A DNA stretch of 64,000 nt from CAYYYJ01 sp964631205 (GTDB lineage: Archaea; Aenigmatarchaeota; Aenigmatarchaeia; QMZP01; JACQNV01). The notes beneath the pieces were generated by a model. It had not been told where the DNA came from. It worked only from the letters and a program-made list of their open reading frames with translations, and did no database searches. How positions within the stretch are numbered: position 1 is the first letter of the stretch; every line of letters starts with the position of its first letter. Shown in pieces: positions 17,732 to 25,699 of the stretch. Made by a program: the position numbers and the translations under genes. The stretch is taken from positions 35,428 through 99,427 of the forward strand of contig CAZVWU010000004.1 in the NCBI GenBank assembly GCA_964631205.1, written 5' to 3'.

Positions 17732-18703
17732 ATGTTCCATCTAGGAGGCTCAAAAAAATACCCTCTGGTTAAAGAGGGTGTAGAAATCTTGCCAGAAGCA
17801 GCTGAAATAGGCAAAGATTATGTAATAGGATTTTTAGGAGATTATGCTCACGACACGCTTCATAAAAGACAAAGGTCTAAAAGCAGACATTGGGAAGCTG
17901 CCATAGACTCCTTTTCTAACTACTTGGGATCAGTCGGAAGTGCGGCATCGAGAAAAATAGAAGCAAGAATAAATGAAAATTTCCCTGGCATCGGAGCAAT
18001 ACTCGACGGATTGGACGGCTCATCCAAAATCAAATATCTCATAACAGCAGAATCTGAAGGAAAAGAGATCCCGGTTTATGCAGGCCAGACAGACAAAGAC
18101 CCTTCTGATGAAGAGGTGCAGAGCAATATCTCATTCTTTCAAGCCAACAGATGTTCCCCTTACCAAATTGCGGAAACATCACTCCAGCTTTATAGGGGCG
18201 AATTCGATACCCCAGGATTGGATTTTGTCACAAATGAAGACTCGACAACAAAGATGCCTGATCCAAAACAGGAAAGAGGCTGGACAACAAGAATTGAGAT
18301 GGAACTGATACAACAGAGAGGGAAAATAGACAAAAAGTATCAAAAGACAATAAACGGAGTAAAATTAAGGAAATACATAAGGCCTCCAAAAAGATATTTC
18401 CTGGGTTTGTGGTCAGCAGTATCAGCTGCATATGATCTGACAGACCCCCTATACAGCTTAGCCAAGGTTGGAAAAGCTTCTGTCTGGACGCAAACAGTGT
18501 CAATGGATAATTATAGGGCAGCTACAGGAATTGTAAGGGCCGCCATCAGAAATAGAAGAAGGCATCCTATGGAGTTCGATTTCAGGACAGAAGACCAGAA
18601 AGCCCAGCCATTGAAGCAGCCAGGCAAAAGCTTCGAAACAAATATTATAGACATAAGAGATCTCATAAGCTACAGGCAAAGAAGGCCAAGAAAGGCTGCC
18701 TAA
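17732..18703 (+). CDS. Hypothetical protein, partner of the zincin-like gene
   Basis: 323 residues, soluble, mixed alpha/beta with a strongly basic C-terminus (clusters RNRRRH and RQRRPRKAA) that could bind nucleic acid. Not recognised. A stretch at about residues 70-85 resembles the zincin-like neighbour, suggesting that both share an N-terminal module. A good Shine-Dalgarno-like AAGGAGGAAAG sits at 17706-17716, about 15 nt upstream of ATG 17732. Probably co-transcribed with the zincin-like gene (81 bp gap). Confidence 0.6.
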   Translation: MFHLGGSKKYPLVKEGVEILPEAAEIGKDYVIGFLGDYAHDTLHKRQRSKSRHWEAAIDSFSNYLGSVGSAASRKIEARINENFPGIGAILDGLDGSSKIKYLITAESEGKEIPVYAGQTDKDPSDEEVQSNISFFQANRCSPYQIAETSLQLYRGEFDTPGLDFVTNEDSTTKMPDPKQERGWTTRIEMELIQQRGKIDKKYQKTINGVKLRKYIRPPKRYFLGLWSAVSAAYDLTDPLYSLAKVGKASVWTQTVSMDNYRAATGIVRAAIRNRRRHPMEFDFRTEDQKAQPLKQPGKSFETNIIDIRDLISYRQRRPRKAA

Positions 18704-18734
18704 ACCTTTATAAATCTTTTTCCTTTTTATTTAT

Positions 18735-18866
18735 ATGGTTCTTTACCAGTCGATGCAAGACTTTGTTGTACAGCCCTGCCCAATGTGCGGGGACAAATTA
18801 TTTGTCTACCAGGATTTATTTTTCTGCAACAGCTGCGGCTTCCCGATAGAAGTCGACGCAGAGTAA
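18735..18866 (+). CDS. 43-residue zinc ribbon protein
   Basis: Translated by eye: ATG 18735 to TAA 18866. Two CPMCG and CNSCG knuckles 16 residues apart form one zinc ribbon, flanked by hydrophobic residues and an acidic tail. A TATA-like TTTTTATTTATATGG lies immediately upstream. Such tiny ribbons often act as adaptors; no specific function can be assigned. Confidence 0.6.
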   Translation: MVLYQSMQDFVVQPCPMCGDKLFVYQDLFFCNSCGFPIEVDAE

Positions 18867-18908
18867 AAAAGTAAATATAAGCTTGTTTTCCTAATTACTT
18901 CTATAGTT

Positions 18909-19529
18909 ATGGCAGAAATACTCGACCTAGTCATAGAATTTTTCAGGGTCCAGGACTTTGCAAATAACTATTCCAACCCGCTCGACCAATTCCTTTACGC
19001 AATTTTCTTCCCATCAATACTTCTGATAATCCTTATCTACCTGCTCACAAAAAGAATCTTCCCAGAGCATGGGGGCATCTCAGTCCTGCTCGGCGTATCC
19101 TTCTACATATTTGTAATTGTCTACCCGCCAAATGCCGCAACCTCCCTTTACGGAGCTTTTGCGCCAATAGGAACTGTCTGGTACATAGGGGTAATCTTAA
19201 TAGGCCTCTTATATATCCTGCTCGGCAGGATCCTGCCGACAAGGAAAGGCGAAGGCGGAGGCGCAGGCGGCGGGAAAGGTTATGCCATTCCAGAAATAAT
19301 GAGGGAGCGGATGCAGGAAGAACTGAGTGAAATAGAACTTCAAAACAGGATCAAAAATCTGGAAGATGATATAAAGCAGATAGAAAAAAGGCATGACATA
19401 TCAGAAGATGTTAAGAGATCAAGAGTAGAAAGTTTACAGATAAAACTTACAGATGCAAAAAATACGCTTTATGTTGTGCAAAAAGAAAAAGGGTTATTGA
19501 GAAAAGCAGCCAAACATGCAATAAAGTAA
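18909..19529 (+). CDS. Membrane protein with cytoplasmic coiled coil
   Basis: 206 residues: three hydrophobic segments (about 28-48, 55-76, 83-108), a Gly-rich linker (GEGGGAGGGKG) and a charged coiled coil of about 75 residues. It starts a run of three membrane-protein genes directly before the pilus-type assembly genes. The context suggests a role in that envelope machine, not shown by sequence alone. Confidence 0.65.
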   Translation: MAEILDLVIEFFRVQDFANNYSNPLDQFLYAIFFPSILLIILIYLLTKRIFPEHGGISVLLGVSFYIFVIVYPPNAATSLYGAFAPIGTVWYIGVILIGLLYILLGRILPTRKGEGGGAGGGKGYAIPEIMRERMQEELSEIELQNRIKNLEDDIKQIEKRHDISEDVKRSRVESLQIKLTDAKNTLYVVQKEKGLLRKAAKHAIK

Positions 19530-19539
19530 AGACAGATTT

Positions 19540-19977
19540 ATGCCATCAGACCTACTCACAATCGGGATCCCATTCTTTTTTATAACTGGAATAGTGTTTG
19601 GGGCCCTTGAGCTCAGCGGGGTTTTCAAAAAGAATGGAGTGAAGCTTGTGATAGCGCTGGCAACTGCCGGAATTAGCATCGCCAATGCCCAGACAGTCGA
19701 GCTGATAAACACATTCCTTCCATACGCGGCAGTATTTTTTGTAATCGTCTTTTTTGCAAGCTTCCTCCAGAAAGCCTTTAAATCAGAAAAGCACGACTGG
19801 CCATTAATAATTATTGTTGTAGGCCTTGTCCTGATACTCTTTGCAAGATCAGGCGACAGCTTTAGAAGCTTTTTCGATGGGACGCCTTTATCTTATGAGA
19901 ACTTCCTTATCGGAGTGGCGGTCCTAATAATGCTCATGCTATTCTACGCAGCCTACAGAAGAGGCGGCGGCAAATAA
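19540..19977 (+). CDS. Four-helix membrane protein
   Basis: 145 residues with about four transmembrane segments and short polar loops, 10 bp downstream of the previous membrane protein. Topology resembles the next gene product (20140-20676); both have an N-terminal I/LPF(F/L) helix start and a short charged C-terminus, so they may be distant paralogues. Function unknown. Confidence 0.65.
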   Translation: MPSDLLTIGIPFFFITGIVFGALELSGVFKKNGVKLVIALATAGISIANAQTVELINTFLPYAAVFFVIVFFASFLQKAFKSEKHDWPLIIIVVGLVLILFARSGDSFRSFFDGTPLSYENFLIGVAVLIMLMLFYAAYRRGGGK

Positions 19978-20042
19978 TAAACTTCCAGGCAACCTTGAAG
20001 ACCCCAAAAGAAGGGTTACTCAAATCTATTTAAGCGTATCTT

Positions 20043-20091
20043 CAGCCCTTTCTTTTCCCGAAAAGAAAGTGTTGAGATCCCAAAGAAAAGG
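20043..20091 (+). repeat. Y-R1-R2 mirror element, intergenic (type AGCCC)
   Basis: Y tract CTTTCTTTTC at 20048-20057, complementary R1 GAAAAGAAAG at 20060-20069, linker TGTTGAGATCCC, then R2 AAAGAAAAGG at 20082-20091, the mirror of R1. The element is flanked by imperfect direct repeats of about 45 bp (19995-20039 and 20072-20116), each ending in ATTTAAGCGTAT, a possible TATA element before the next gene. Confidence 0.75.
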
Positions 20092-20139
20092 GGTTACTGA
20101 ACATATTTAAGCGTATACAACTTAATATTATATTGATCT

Positions 20140-20676
20140 ATGGCTAGCCCATTCGTGCCTTTAATTGGAAACCTGAATCAGCTAGGCTTCTACCAGTTTT
20201 TATTTCCGTTCCTATTAGTTCTTGCAATATCTTACGGAGCCCTGGAATACGCGCTTGGAGGAGCAAAAGACAAAAGAATAATGCCTAAATCAGCAATCGC
20301 GATTATCTCAATGATCATTGCCTTCTTTGTTGTAAACTACAGCGGCGGAGTTGGGTCTGGGATGGCCTTGTTCTTCACCCAGCTATTTGGGCAGGGGATG
20401 TCTGTTGCCGTAGGGATTTTAGTTATAATAATCCTTCTCGGCTTATTTGGGATCAAGCCAACTGAATTAAAAGAGGGCAAAAAAACAGCAGGCTTCACAG
20501 CTCTGGTAGGGATTATAGTGCTGATAGTTTTCCTCGCCTTTGTCGGCTCAGCAAACAGCTTAGGCTTAGGAGGCCTTCGCCTCGACCAAAACGCTTGGAC
20601 AGTTATAGTCTTTCTGATAATCTTCATCGCTGTCCTCTGGGCCCTGGGAAGAGAAGAAAAAGAAGAAAAGAAATAA
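20140..20676 (+). CDS. Five- to six-helix membrane protein
   Basis: 178 residues with at least five hydrophobic helices, Gly/Ile-rich, and a Lys/Glu C-terminal tail. Third in the run of membrane genes before the pilus-type genes. No family recognised with confidence. The upstream region carries a duplicated TATA-like block and a Y-R1-R2 element, which could give two alternative transcription starts. Confidence 0.65.
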   Translation: MASPFVPLIGNLNQLGFYQFLFPFLLVLAISYGALEYALGGAKDKRIMPKSAIAIISMIIAFFVVNYSGGVGSGMALFFTQLFGQGMSVAVGILVIIILLGLFGIKPTELKEGKKTAGFTALVGIIVLIVFLAFVGSANSLGLGGLRLDQNAWTVIVFLIIFIAVLWALGREEKEEKK

Positions 20677-20704
20677 TATTTTATTCCCGCTAAACTTATT
20701 TTTT

Positions 20705-21205
20705 GTGCCAGACCTTTTTATGATATCTGAAAACAACATAGACAAAAGATTCGTAAACAGATACAAATTTTATAGGATTCTATATATACTGCTTTTTCTT
20801 TCTGTGTTCGCAGTCTTTGTATTTTCCCCGCTACTGGCACTTATATACACAATAACTCTGATAGCGTCAATTTATTTTATCGGTTTTCTTGTTTTTAGGA
20901 GGCAGGCAAATTTTAACTGCATCAAATGCGGCATCTGCTGCTGCCTGAAGGTAAAGCCTGGTGAAAAAGACATTAGAAAGATAGAAAAGAATTTGAAGAA
21001 AGATAGGAGCTTCTTTCTTGAAGACGGGAAGCTAAAGCAGGTAAATGGTTATTGTATGTTCCTCAAAAACAAAAGTAAAGAGAATGTGTGTTCTATTTAC
21101 AAATTCAGACCAGAAAACTGCAAAAGGTGGCCTTTCAGAACATTCAGATGGAGATGGTTTGCTCTATGCCCTTCTGTCAGATCTCTGTTAAAAAAGGATA
21201 AGTGA
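20705..21205 (+). CDS. YkgJ-type Cys-cluster protein with N-terminal membrane anchor
   Basis: 166 residues. Two hydrophobic helices (about 20-60) precede a Cys-rich domain with CIKCGICCC, a later CMFL and CSIYKFRPENCKRWPF. This order is the YkgJ/Fe-S cluster or zinc-binding family, found in most archaea and of unclear role. The membrane anchor is an addition relative to the usual soluble protein. Ends 7 bp before the convergent coiled-coil gene. Confidence 0.75.
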   Translation: MPDLFMISENNIDKRFVNRYKFYRILYILLFLSVFAVFVFSPLLALIYTITLIASIYFIGFLVFRRQANFNCIKCGICCCLKVKPGEKDIRKIEKNLKKDRSFFLEDGKLKQVNGYCMFLKNKSKENVCSIYKFRPENCKRWPFRTFRWRWFALCPSVRSLLKKDK

Positions 21206-21212
21206 ATCAATT

Positions 21213-21986
21213 TCATCTCCCTTTGTCTTTCAGGCTCCTCATCGACTCAGAGAGGGTCCTGTTAGATTCTAATACAGATTCCAGGGCGCTTTTGAGGGCA
21301 GACTCCATCCCTTCCATCCTTTCTGAAAGCTCCACCATGGAATCCTTGTAAGTGTCGATCTTTGTTGATATCTCGCTTTCCTTCCTTTGCTCAGCCTTGT
21401 TCAGTTCCTCAACATCTTCTTCCAGCTTCTTTAGCCTGGCCCCCAAGTCAATTATCGTTCCCTCAACCCCCTTGATCTTGGTTTCAGCTTCTCGCCACTT
21501 CTCTTCAACTGTGACTTCTATAAGCTCCTCAGTGGCCCTAGTGGAGCCAATGCCCTTCCTTAAATCAATCACAGGGAATGGTCTTTGTCTCTCCTCAACC
21601 TGCCTCGCTCCCGGCCTTGGAGGAAGAGGGGGTTCTGGCATCCTTAAATCTTCCCTCTCCTCTATTCTAGGCTGCGGTCTTGTCTCCCTAACAGGCCGTT
21701 CCATCACAGGCAAAACAGCCTCGCCGACGCTGCTCTTCAGAGAATCCCTCAGCCCTTTATCTATTTCAATGGAAGAATAGCCTTCAGACCTCAATTCTTT
21801 TACTATTTCAGGTTCAGCCATCCCCTGCCTCGAAAGAGAGCCTATCCTTTCAGCCAGCGCACTGACAGGGCTAGTCCTTCCAAAGCTCCCCCCAACAGGC
21901 CTCGGAGGCTGCAAAGGCCTTCTGATCGGCATTCCCCTCGCAGGCTCTGCAGGCTTTTTCTTTTTTAATAAATCGCCGATTTTCAT
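21213..21986 (-). CDS. Pro-rich coiled-coil protein near pilus genes
   Basis: 257 residues. A Lys start and Pro/Arg-rich linker (1-40), a small helical module (about 43-75: AERIGSLSRQGM and EIVKELRSEGYSSIEID, resembling a short helix-hairpin repeat), a second Pro/Arg linker, then a long coiled coil to the end. Similar linker-plus-coil proteins accompany archaellum-like operons. It faces away from the ATPase gene and probably forms an operon with 22067-22447. Confidence 0.65.
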   Translation of the reverse strand: MKIGDLLKKKKPAEPARGMPIRRPLQPPRPVGGSFGRTSPVSALAERIGSLSRQGMAEPEIVKELRSEGYSSIEIDKGLRDSLKSSVGEAVLPVMERPVRETRPQPRIEEREDLRMPEPPLPPRPGARQVEERQRPFPVIDLRKGIGSTRATEELIEVTVEEKWREAETKIKGVEGTIIDLGARLKKLEEDVEELNKAEQRKESEISTKIDTYKDSMVELSERMEGMESALKSALESVLESNRTLSESMRSLKDKGR

Positions 21987-22032
21987 AAAATATAAATCTT
22001 TTTACTTCCAAATATTCATCCCTATTCAGCTG

Positions 22033-22068
22033 GACATAGGTCCTAACCAATTGGACAAGACCTATGTC
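22033..22068. repeat. Hairpin repeat with AACCAATTGG core, copy B
   Basis: Stem GACATAGG/CCTATGTC as in copy A, core TCCTAACCAATTGGACAAGA. It is preceded by ATTCAGCTG, similar to CTTCAGCTA before copy A and, on the other strand, ATTCAGCTG beside copy C, so the repeat unit includes this flank. Lies between two minus-strand coiled-coil genes. Confidence 0.7.
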
Positions 22069-22447
22069 ATCCCTTTAATCTCTGCTCTATAAGCTCCTCA
22101 ACCTCTTGCCTTGTCGCAAAATGCGATTTGACAGGGTTATAGATATCCAACAGTTCTTTTATCGCTATAATCTCTGATTTCTCTGCAACCCTCTTCATGT
22201 TGTTTATTATATCATTTATTGTGTTTTCAAGGCTTTTAATTTTAGAATCGGCGCTGCTCCTATCAGACTTAAGGTTATTTGACATTTCAAGGACCTTGTT
22301 TTTTATTTCCAAAAAATTGTTTTCAGCCCTTTTCACAGAATTATCAATTGCTTTCAGCCTCTGCTCAATCTCCCTAAGCCTTCTTTTATTGTCAGCATCC
22401 ATCTCATACAATTCGCTTATCCGTGATACTGGCTCAGGCGCTGGCAT
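22067..22447 (-). CDS. FlaC/FlaD-like archaellum accessory protein
   Basis: 126 residues: heptad-rich coiled coil (25-95) ending in KELLDIYNPVKSH and TRQEVEELIEQRL. The YNP...T.EEVE.LIE ending is characteristic of FlaC/FlaD/FlaE proteins, which form a cytoplasmic ring around the archaellum motor in Euryarchaeota. Its location beside a FlaI/TadA-type ATPase supports the assignment. Homology is judged by motif only. Confidence 0.65.
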   Translation of the reverse strand: MPAPEPVSRISELYEMDADNKRRLREIEQRLKAIDNSVKRAENNFLEIKNKVLEMSNNLKSDRSSADSKIKSLENTINDIINNMKRVAEKSEIIAIKELLDIYNPVKSHFATRQEVEELIEQRLKG

Positions 22448-22537
22448 AAAAAACCCTTTTTGTTATTATTGTGCCTGATGTTTAATATATTAAGTTTATA
22501 GGAAAGGTTCACACAAATAGTTAATAACCTGATTTCT

Positions 22538-24865
22538 ATGCCACCAGATTACGAATACGATGCCGACAGGGGAATTCTGAGAATCAACATGTGGGGGAAG
22601 CAGTACGGCCCCTCTATTGAAGATTATGACGACTGCATGAGCTCTGTAATAAAAGCAATACTTGAGGTAAAGGAAGTGAGCTCAGTAGTCCTTACAAAAG
22701 AGAGGGAATATGAATACGGGCCTGAGCAGACAAGGCTCCTCGCTGAAATAGCAGGCCTGATAGAAGAAATAGTAAAAAGCCGCCTTATTTTCGAAATAGG
22801 GAAAGCAAAGACAGCAAAAGAAAGGAATGAACAGAGGATCTGTGAAAAATTCTATCCTGAGTGGCTGTCCAAGCTCCGGTATATTATCGAGATGATAAAC
22901 AGGGATCCGATAGGCGCTTATGTTGAAACTGGAAGGGAAGCCAGGCGGTCAATAGTCAGCTCAAAGACGCTCCCCCCAAAACTCGGCAGCTGCTATAAAA
23001 ATTTTTACATAAACCGTGTCCTCAATGTGTTAAAGGAAAAGTTTGAAAAAACAGAATTGATAAAAAAGGCAAAAGAATTTTCTGACTTGGCTGGCTACCG
23101 CATTGGCGACCGTTCCCTTTACAGGCAGCTGTTCCTTCCATCAACAAGGCCAAACTTCATGTACACCAGATACATCATTTCGCCGCCAGAAAACGGAATA
23201 AGCATAGAGAAGTACACAATAGGCAAAACAGAAGACAACTCTGAAGGGGAAGCTGAAGTTGAGATCTTTAAAATACCCGGCGAATCCCAGTATTTCTACC
23301 ACATAGTCCCTCCAGAATTCAAGCTGCCAGAAAAACACTACATCATCCTCGATGCGGCAAGGAGGCGCATGCTCACGGAAAGGCCAAAGGCAGTCGAGTT
23401 CGTCAAATCCGAGGAAAGAAAATTCACCTACAACATAGGCGAAGACCTTATAAGAAGCATAGCAGAAACACAAAAGGTAAGGTTGGAGGTCAAGGATCTT
23501 GAAAAACTTGCAACAATACTAACAAGATATACAGCTGGGCTTGGCGTCCTAGAAATCCTGCTCAAAGACCCAAGAATCCAGGACATCTATATTAACTCCC
23601 CTGTAGACAGGCTGCCGATAATGATCTTGCACGACACAGCACAGGAGTGCAAGACAAACCTCATGCCAACAAGGGAGGATTCAGAAGGCTGGGCAACAAG
23701 GCTAAGAAGCTATTCAGGGCGCCCGCTGGATGAAGCCAACCCTGTTCTGGACACAGAGATTACACTCCCTTCTGCAAGGGCAAGGTTCGCTGTCATAACA
23801 AGAACCCTGTCTCCAGAGGGTTTAGGCTTCGCAATAAGAAGGCATCGGGATAAGACATGGACGCTCCCGCTCTTTGTATACGAAAATAAAGCAGCCCAAA
23901 AAACCAGGATGCTCGACCCCTTGGCAGCAGGCCTCCTTTCCTTCTTATTTGATAATGCAGCATCCACATTAATAGCAGGAGGCCGTTCCTCTGGCAAGAC
24001 ATCTGTCCTGAGCGCCCTGATGCTCGAGATAATGCCAAAGGTGAGGGTGATAACATTAGAAGACACCCTGGAGCTTCCGGTAAAACAGATGATTGAGCTT
24101 GGTTATAACATAGAGTCCCTGAAATCAAGGTCTGTAATCACAACAGTTGAAACAGAAATACCAGCAGATATCGCGCTTAGGACAGCTCTCAGGTTAGGGG
24201 AATCTGCAATGATAGTTGGCGAAATCCGATCCCTTGAAGCAAAGGTTTTGTGGGAAGCAATGAGAATAGGGGCATTATCAAACGTCGTTGCAGGCACAAT
24301 CCATGGGGAAAACCCGTATGGGGTATATGACCGTGTTGTAAACGATTTAGGGGTTCCCCCAACCAGCTTTAAGGCCACAGACATAATTGTGATCTGCAGA
24401 AAGCAGAGGCTTGCAAGCGGCATGGCCTCTGAAAGGAAAATAGTCTCTATAACAGAGGTCAGGAAAAAATGGTCAGAAGACCCGTTAAAAGAGGGGGGGT
24501 TTGTTGATCTCATGACTTATTCGATAAAAGAAGATGCCTTGAAGCCGACAGACGTCCTGATAAACGGGGAGTCAGAAGTCCTGACACGCATTATGAATAG
24601 CGTAAAAGATTTTAAGGGTGAATGGAAACGTGTCTGGGCAAACATCAACATGCGCGCCAAAGTAATAAAAACAATGGTTGATACAGCTGCGAAAATGGAT
24701 AAAGACCCAAGGAGCCCGCAGCACTTAGAAGCAGACTGGGTTGTTAAGTCAAACTCCCAACTCCATATGCTCATGCAGGAAGTAAAAGAGGAAACAGGCG
24801 AATTAGACCATGATTTGGTCTACCAAAAGTGGCTGGCCTGGTATAAAAAAGAATTAAAAGGCTAG
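22538..24865 (+). CDS. Type IV pilus/archaellum secretion ATPase (FlaI/TadA-like)
   Basis: 775 residues. The C-terminal half is a VirB11/GspE ATPase: Walker A GGRSSGKTS (about residues 479-487), Asp box ITLEDTLELP, Walker B-like MIVGEIRS and a His box around AGTIHGENP. The long N-terminal half (about 300 residues) is specific to archaeal homologues. The enzyme powers assembly of pilin filaments on the membrane platform encoded by the downstream FlaJ/TadC-like gene. The stop codon TAG overlaps a Y-R1-R2 element. Confidence 0.9.
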   Translation: MPPDYEYDADRGILRINMWGKQYGPSIEDYDDCMSSVIKAILEVKEVSSVVLTKEREYEYGPEQTRLLAEIAGLIEEIVKSRLIFEIGKAKTAKERNEQRICEKFYPEWLSKLRYIIEMINRDPIGAYVETGREARRSIVSSKTLPPKLGSCYKNFYINRVLNVLKEKFEKTELIKKAKEFSDLAGYRIGDRSLYRQLFLPSTRPNFMYTRYIISPPENGISIEKYTIGKTEDNSEGEAEVEIFKIPGESQYFYHIVPPEFKLPEKHYIILDAARRRMLTERPKAVEFVKSEERKFTYNIGEDLIRSIAETQKVRLEVKDLEKLATILTRYTAGLGVLEILLKDPRIQDIYINSPVDRLPIMILHDTAQECKTNLMPTREDSEGWATRLRSYSGRPLDEANPVLDTEITLPSARARFAVITRTLSPEGLGFAIRRHRDKTWTLPLFVYENKAAQKTRMLDPLAAGLLSFLFDNAASTLIAGGRSSGKTSVLSALMLEIMPKVRVITLEDTLELPVKQMIELGYNIESLKSRSVITTVETEIPADIALRTALRLGESAMIVGEIRSLEAKVLWEAMRIGALSNVVAGTIHGENPYGVYDRVVNDLGVPPTSFKATDIIVICRKQRLASGMASERKIVSITEVRKKWSEDPLKEGGFVDLMTYSIKEDALKPTDVLINGESEVLTRIMNSVKDFKGEWKRVWANINMRAKVIKTMVDTAAKMDKDPRSPQHLEADWVVKSNSQLHMLMQEVKEETGELDHDLVYQKWLAWYKKELKG

Positions 24866-24906
24866 CCTTTCTTTCAAAAAGAAAGGCTACCGTACCCAAG
24901 AAACCG
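24861..24906 (+). repeat. Y-R1-R2 element overlapping ATPase stop codon (type TAGCC)
   Basis: TAGCCTTTCTTT pairs with AAAGAAAGGCTA (hairpin 24863-24889), followed by CCGTACCC and a degenerate purine tract AAGAAA. Flanked by direct repeats AAAGAATTAAAAGG (24848 and 24913), the left copy being coding sequence. The hairpin may also end transcription of the ATPase gene. Confidence 0.65.
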
Positions 24907-24957
24907 CTATAGAAAGAATTAAAAGGTTGGCGAGCATATATTTATATATCTAATAAT

Positions 24958-25593
24958 ATGGCATACAGTTTTCAAAGAAGAGGAAACCTGAATAAGAACA
25001 GGATAGCAGTCTATGCAGCAGTCTTACTGATTTTTGCAGTCTCAGCAACCATCTTAATAGGCGGCAGCAAGGACAATGAAAAGGAAGAATCCAGCGGTTA
25101 TATAGTCGCCAAGCAGGAAGAGCCAACGAAAGTCAGCGGCATCAATACTATTGATGATGTCCAAAGGCAGCTGGATAAGCTAAAATCCGACATTAATATT
25201 TTTAGCACAAACCTAACAAGCTGTTTTGAAGAGACTGCATCCATTGCTACAGAGCTTCAGGGATGCAAAAGCGATACAACACTCTGCAAAGCAGACTTTG
25301 CTAAACTAACAGCAAACAAGACAGTTGCAGAGCAAGTCTGCCTTACTGAAAAAACAAACCTCCAGCTCAGCCTGTCAGACTCTGACACAAAAAACTCCGA
25401 ACTGAACAAAACACTTGTCGCAATCACCCAGGATCACAACTTGTTGGAAAAGCAATATAATAATCTGGCTGCAAATTCAGCCAACAACATCTGCTGCAAA
25501 GCAAAAGTCGACAACCCTAAGATAAAATTCTATAAAATCGAGAGCGACAAAATAGCCTGTAGCGAAGATTCAGGCACATTGCTTGGCTGCTAA
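24958..25593 (+). CDS. Membrane-anchored coiled-coil protein with cysteines
   Basis: 211 residues: one N-terminal transmembrane helix (about 14-34) then an extracytoplasmic part dominated by coiled coil with regularly placed cysteines (including CFEE, CKSD, CKAD, ICCK and a terminal LLGC). Between the ATPase and platform genes, so possibly a structural component of the same apparatus. No family recognised. Confidence 0.65.
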   Translation: MAYSFQRRGNLNKNRIAVYAAVLLIFAVSATILIGGSKDNEKEESSGYIVAKQEEPTKVSGINTIDDVQRQLDKLKSDINIFSTNLTSCFEETASIATELQGCKSDTTLCKADFAKLTANKTVAEQVCLTEKTNLQLSLSDSDTKNSELNKTLVAITQDHNLLEKQYNNLAANSANNICCKAKVDNPKIKFYKIESDKIACSEDSGTLLGC

Positions 25594-25699
25594 TATACCC
25601 TTTCTTTTTTCTAAAACAAAAACACGAGCCTTATAATCCAATAAAGAAATCTCATTACTTTTTCTCTGATTAATAAGAGGATTCGAACAAAAATATACC

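Noticed and set aside
17691..17744. 17-codon reading frame (MTEELKEERIQ...) before the 323-residue gene
   Set aside because: It overlaps the start of the larger gene, and the AAGGAGGAAAG inside it better serves that gene.
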